Part shown: piece after piece, positions 59,801-62,314 of the stretch | How positions within the stretch are numbered: the first letter of the stretch is position 1 | How the letters are laid out: each line of letters starts with the position of its first letter | Assembly: GCA_964428835.1 (NCBI GenBank) | Contig: CAYRZQ010000023.1 | Coordinates: 1-62,314, forward strand | Source of the DNA: JAIXWP01 sp964428835 | Lineage (GTDB): Bacteria > Bacteroidota > Bacteroidia > Flavobacteriales_D > Sanyastnellaceae | Direction of reading: 5' to 3' | DNA: 62,314 nucleotides | Notes under the pieces: generated by a model | Told to the model about the DNA's origin: nothing | Seen by the model: only the letters and a program-made list of their open reading frames with translations | The model's database searches: none | Program-made: the position numbers and the translations under genes

Positions 59801-60899
59801 GCCACCCATCAATTCGAATGGACTTGTGCTGCTACAAGAAAAGCAAGATGCAGTAGCTGCAGCGAAGCTTAATTATCAAGTGATCGTAGATAAAAACGAG
59901 CGTCAATACTTACTAAATCATATTCATGCGGCATTCCCTCAAGAAAGCGCCTTTATAAGAGATTTACTACTCCAAAAAACGCCCCTTTCTGATTCAGTTA
60001 TGAAGGCCTTTATATACAAGCTTGACTTGATGGACCCTTGGCACTTAACCCAAGTGTTGCTTGCAAATTCTCCATTGACAAAAGATGTTTTAATTACCCT
60101 AGAAAACTCTGAGATTCTTTCAGGTTTCTTCATGAACTTTATTTATCAGGCCCAAGTAGAAGGAGCTTTGAACCTCAGAAAACTACTAGAGCTGGAGATA
60201 TCTGCCCGTGAAACAGATAAACATTTGGCATTTATTCAGCTCATTAGTCAGGCTGACTCAATACAAGAGCCTAATGAATTGCAAGACGAATACGCCAGTT
60301 TGATAGAAGAATATGAAACAGAAGACATGAAAAAATGGCAAGTAGAATACTACCGTTCAACAAATCCTACACGAAGCACCGAAATTTTCAGGTCCCTTAC
60401 CACGAACCCAGAGCTCACAGATTGGGCGACGCTCAAAGGTATAGAGTGGTCTATTCCGGACAGCACCGAAACAATTGACTCAGCTACCGTTTCTCTGATT
60501 GAAGAAATAGCGTTCAATCCAAAGAGTGGTGGTTATCCTCTAGCACTTTCATTATTGGAAAAATATGGTTACAATGCTATTGTGGCCGAGCCAGAGATTC
60601 CTTTGAATAACAGATCTATGCAACCTGGTAACAAGAAAGAATTCAATATTACTCCGATTGAATTTGAAGCTTATCCTAATCCAGCGAGTGCTAACACTTT
60701 CATCACATATCCAAAAGATGCTGATGGCATTGGCTATATTGAATATTGGAACAATCAAGGCTTGCTTTTGAAACGAGAATTACTCACTGAAAACGGTGTC
60801 AAAGAGATCAACCTTGAAAATTGGTCTAGCGGCGTATATTTATTGAAACTTGTTGTGGATGATAAACAGCTTGGTTCATTAAAAGTAGTTAAATTGTAA
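56808..60899 (+). CDS. Very large T9SS type A surface protein with beta-helix region and C9 tract near its start
   Basis: A 1363-residue protein from ATG 56808; the longer reading from 56754 begins with GTG and lacks a signal. Residues 1-45 are an unusually long signal region (MRKIQNFILPPPYNYRAK then hydrophobic LLFSVLCAIMSITATVTAQ). Codons 10-12 are CCC CCC CCC, a 9-base C tract (56835-56843). Residues about 50-520: propeller-like strand repeats; about 525-860: right-handed beta-helix-like region (DLIIQGGRSLTINNLEIRF, GVGRVQINNSIIEHAIRGVEV); about 1080-1260: alpha-helical segment; C-terminal T9SS domain (FEAYPNPASANTFI ... GSLKVVKL). Likely surface adhesin. Terminator follows. Confidence 0.85.
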   Translation: MRKIQNFILPPPYNYRAKVRKNVKLLFSVLCAIMSITATVTAQSKLWLHGNKVINLSDSYNITVSDLPTPSGPAGLVYDGSMPTLTEHVEYDSNGNILFFMIDGKIYNKDGYLLVKNHQSPNGLYNSYPEKMIKFAIAKVPSHCDKFYLIGNYIPMGDVLPLDQPNPHFFISVLDLSLPNLFFPNDPDKSGALVNWNIPQTSYPIDLTEVPNLTNFNGGGVDIGGGVVVITLNTLVSQAAGNYPIIQFSIIQNANGEYLLNTAQFLRSFDWKLDSTGLKLIQQNMCNVGSNVFIYFYENRTLAHTSNGSIIIANGYRATSQPSVQILGASNYQSISCNTLSAGGTLTSELSSDGSMFYTYSPNGLKYHIATTQGAQEMSLPSIPSIANQNLWNKGCVFRRNIYQGVESIYVFHEGGIDVIKGTNNPLTAEYFPNVLSLSTPTMSEADLMGALLLTDPNFNYISELSGMAAATSFIVAPIQVYNRIDEVIPTSECCVFETNYNAEGNIIINSNQTWTTSNNPFNNSPGPIHISGDLIIQGGRSLTINNLEIRFAENSDVVVSPGAFLRIENNSKLTSYTCDGLMWRGIDLLSTPNLNQVISQTLAPGVGRVQINNSIIEHAIRGVEVGTTNNNAGGLIRTINATFLNCKVGVTFRAYTMMQHSSFENSKWITNQKLKDPSETLGSMVHLQGVKGTVRFRNCSFVNMAGWHEYDMNSRQTGIHCSNSSIFVDNVSNAAMPFVNSENIGRAFYRLKRGIVYSTTNTSTLSITKMAFDECNIGLQVTDAVGSIINDNEFDVPTTAAISSIKPRGSILTGCTAFSFERNKFSASQFNASAQNVGSMFVSCGVDNNLSYRNTYTNLWKGQEVQGNNANPLASIGLQLRCNTYTTCQFDQYLGDHAYWRNNQGDVTDVYWLANNRFSEQFPSCAADKYDMYISPIRSYGTWFFDYFVPNSEWYIPNSFEDTFTDCSSPHIQVVVPGEFEDNTNPIHTNICPTEPVPPINSNGLVLLQEKQDAVAAAKLNYQVIVDKNERQYLLNHIHAAFPQESAFIRDLLLQKTPLSDSVMKAFIYKLDLMDPWHLTQVLLANSPLTKDVLITLENSEILSGFFMNFIYQAQVEGALNLRKLLELEISARETDKHLAFIQLISQADSIQEPNELQDEYASLIEEYETEDMKKWQVEYYRSTNPTRSTEIFRSLTTNPELTDWATLKGIEWSIPDSTETIDSATVSLIEEIAFNPKSGGYPLALSLLEKYGYNAIVAEPEIPLNNRSMQPGNKKEFNITPIEFEAYPNPASANTFITYPKDADGIGYIEYWNNQGLLLKRELLTENGVKEINLENWSSGVYLLKLVVDDKQLGSLKVVKL
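56835..56843 (+). repeat. Poly-C tract (C9) in the signal region of the large T9SS gene
   Basis: Nine consecutive C residues, encoding Pro10-12. Losing or gaining one C leads to a stop within about 16 codons. Confidence 0.95.
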
Positions 60900-60903
60900 A
60901 TAT

Positions 60904-60940
60904 CAAAACAAGAGATGCGCATGCGCATCTCTTGTTTATT
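60904..60940 (+). terminator. Palindromic terminator between the two T9SS genes
   Basis: AAACAAGAGATGCGC followed by AT and the exact reverse complement GCGCATCTCTTGTTT, then ATTTAATT. Symmetric stem, weak T tail. Confidence 0.75.
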
Positions 60941-60954
60941 TAATTATAAAGAGT

Positions 60955-62314
60955 ATGAAAAATATACTTGTAGTGCTACTCGGCACTATTTCATCTTTTA
61001 CCTACGGGCAAACATGGCAGCATTTGCTTTCTAGTCCTCAAGGCGGAATCGGGGGAAGCAACGCTCAAGGAATACGAGTTATTGCTGATACTGTATTTAT
61101 GAGCTCAAAAATCTCATGGCAAGTAGTTCCTGATGATAACCCCGATACTGTTTTGTGGAGAACGCGAGCTTTGATAACAAAACACAATCTCGAAACGGGT
61201 GAGCTAATAAACCACAGCATTTACGGAGAGAATAATGATTACTATACATTCTTTAATGGGTCATTTAGAGGACTCAATCAAATGTTTAATACTCCTAATA
61301 ATTTGATATATTCTGCAATATCGAGGGAGGGTTCCGAGGTTTTGCCAATAAGGAGCGATGTACTTGTTATAGATAATAATTTAAACGTCATTCATGAATA
61401 TCCCATCATCCCTTATTTAAATGACTCATTATTTTATTTATATGGAACTCGACTCGACTCAGAGGGAAATATCTTTGCTTATGGGTCTCGATCCCAATCT
61501 TCCACACTTTATGAAGGAGACCAAGACAATACAGTACTTGTCAAAATAGCCCCTGATGGAGAAGAGCTGTGGAGACACAGTTATGACGATTCATATGAAA
61601 TTCAATCCATTCACCTGCATAGCGACGGAAGTATTTATCTCACTGCGGCTAGGTGGAGTGACAATCCCTCGTTTTTGAGGAAACTTCTTATTAAATTAGA
61701 TAATGAAGGTAATGAACTGTGGAGATACAATCACGGTAATTTCGCTGAGAGCGGTATTTCTTTTGTCACAGAAGACGAAAGTGGAAATTTAATTGTGGCT
61801 GGTGATTGGAACATTGGTTACTCAGACGTCGACAGTTGGTACGAGAAGTGGTTTCGTATCATGCGCGTCGAAAATAATGATGAAGAATTTGAACTAATCG
61901 AAGAGAAAATGTATGGTTATTCAATCGACGGAACCTTGGTGTTTGGATTGGATAAAACACAAGATGGCGGTTATATTGGTTGGGGCAGAACAGGAGTTCT
62001 TGATTATTCTATTGCTCCGTGGGTACCGGGGGCTGTGCCGGTAAGACGGGGTTATATCATCAAGTTAGATCAAAATTTAGACAGCTTATGGATGCGCACC
62101 TATTGGAAGCATGATCCCAATGATGGTTCGCAGACGGGGCATGCATATCAATTTGGAGATGTCCAAGAATTGGAAGAAGGAGGCTTTGTGGCAGCAGGTT
62201 GGGCTCGCCGATTTGTCCAAGGCCAAGGCATCCGAGAGGACTCTTGGATTTGTCGCATAGACGAATACGGTTGCATCGAGCCGGGGTGTCATTTGGTGAA
62301 TGTGGAAGAGATTG
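60955..62314 (+). CDS. Secreted repeat protein, 3'-truncated by the window edge
   Basis: Open reading frame from ATG 60955 that runs without stop to the last base, 453 codons visible. Signal peptide 1-18 (MKNILVVLLGTISSFTYGQ). The rest is a series of propeller-like blades, each with a strand such as VLVKIAPDGEELWRHSY, LIKLDNEGNELWRYNH, DKTQDGGYIGWGRTG and GYIIKLDQNLDSLWMR. This layout is common in T9SS delivery proteins of Flavobacteriales; the expected sorting domain would lie beyond the edge. The segment CIEPGCHLVNVEE near the end resembles the stretch that often precedes it. Confidence 0.8.
   Translation, partial: MKNILVVLLGTISSFTYGQTWQHLLSSPQGGIGGSNAQGIRVIADTVFMSSKISWQVVPDDNPDTVLWRTRALITKHNLETGELINHSIYGENNDYYTFFNGSFRGLNQMFNTPNNLIYSAISREGSEVLPIRSDVLVIDNNLNVIHEYPIIPYLNDSLFYLYGTRLDSEGNIFAYGSRSQSSTLYEGDQDNTVLVKIAPDGEELWRHSYDDSYEIQSIHLHSDGSIYLTAARWSDNPSFLRKLLIKLDNEGNELWRYNHGNFAESGISFVTEDESGNLIVAGDWNIGYSDVDSWYEKWFRIMRVENNDEEFELIEEKMYGYSIDGTLVFGLDKTQDGGYIGWGRTGVLDYSIAPWVPGAVPVRRGYIIKLDQNLDSLWMRTYWKHDPNDGSQTGHAYQFGDVQELEEGGFVAAGWARRFVQGQGIREDSWICRIDEYGCIEPGCHLVNVEEI

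Overview
The window looks like a stretch of chromosome from a marine-type member of the Bacteroidota, most likely order Flavobacteriales. Evidence seen: AT-rich sequence with compact housekeeping genes; five secreted proteins of the type IX secretion system (T9SS), four of them with visible C-terminal sorting domains of type A or B (the fifth runs off the edge); a PD40/TPR protein resembling PorE; the Bacteroidota -7 promoter element TAnnTTTG before many genes; and typical Bacteroidota families such as choice-of-anchor V, SprB repeats, OmpA and M16 pairs. No prophage, insertion sequence, CRISPR array or rRNA was seen. Family-level placement is not possible by eye.

Layout. 1-6842: 3' end of an SDR gene, a sensor kinase and its NarL-type response regulator (broken by an in-frame stop codon), an ICMT-like membrane methyltransferase, and a large secreted M43 metalloprotease. 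6847-21077 (mostly minus strand): gyrB, a beta-barrel/TPR envelope operon, a YciO/transaldolase pair, a small holin-like membrane protein, a lipoprotein, an SF1 helicase and a T9SS type B adhesin-like protein. 21119-32434: a GNAT protein, tRNA-Lys(UUU) and tRNA-Leu(GAG), DAHP synthase/chorismate mutase, an FAH-family enzyme, an OmpA-like protein, pcm, a Gfo/Idh oxidoreductase, a polyprenyl sugar transferase and an SprB-repeat T9SS protein. 32435-49711: hutH, a catalytic/non-catalytic M16 peptidase pair, a small beta-barrel, ftsE, two glycosyltransferases, an exonuclease, the PorE-like protein, a 2-oxoacid dehydrogenase E2, an O-antigen ligase-like protein, DinB, ElaA and an ABC-F ATPase. 49714-56463: a phenylacetyl-CoA epoxidase locus, paaE divergent from paaA and then paaBCD, split by a minus-strand cassette that reads Crp/Fnr regulator, three rhodaneses, thioredoxin, fatty-acid-hydroxylase-like protein. 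56464-62314: a repeat-bearing spacer and two large T9SS proteins, the last cut by the window edge.

How the genes work together. PaaABCDE would epoxidise phenylacetyl-CoA as the first ring-attack step of aerobic phenylacetate catabolism; hutH starts histidine breakdown. The sugar transferase, Gfo/Idh enzyme, two glycosyltransferases and O-antigen ligase suggest surface polysaccharide synthesis, though they are scattered. The secreted proteases and adhesin-like proteins need the T9SS, most of which lies outside the window.

Most interesting signals: (1) a recurrent palindrome ACCGAA-N6-TTCGGT (four perfect copies, one with a single mismatch) plus a perfect 22-bp relative, found in unrelated genes; (2) the cysteine-bearing Crp/Fnr regulator heading a rhodanese/thioredoxin cassette inserted in the paa locus, a candidate persulfide-response system; (3) a C9 tract at codons 10-12 of a large surface protein, where slippage by one base in either direction ends translation quickly; (4) a nonsense codon in the response regulator; (5) a roughly 190-residue domain inserted between the zinc motif and Met-turn of the M43 protease; (6) a REP-like element and hexamer microsatellite in the E2 linker.
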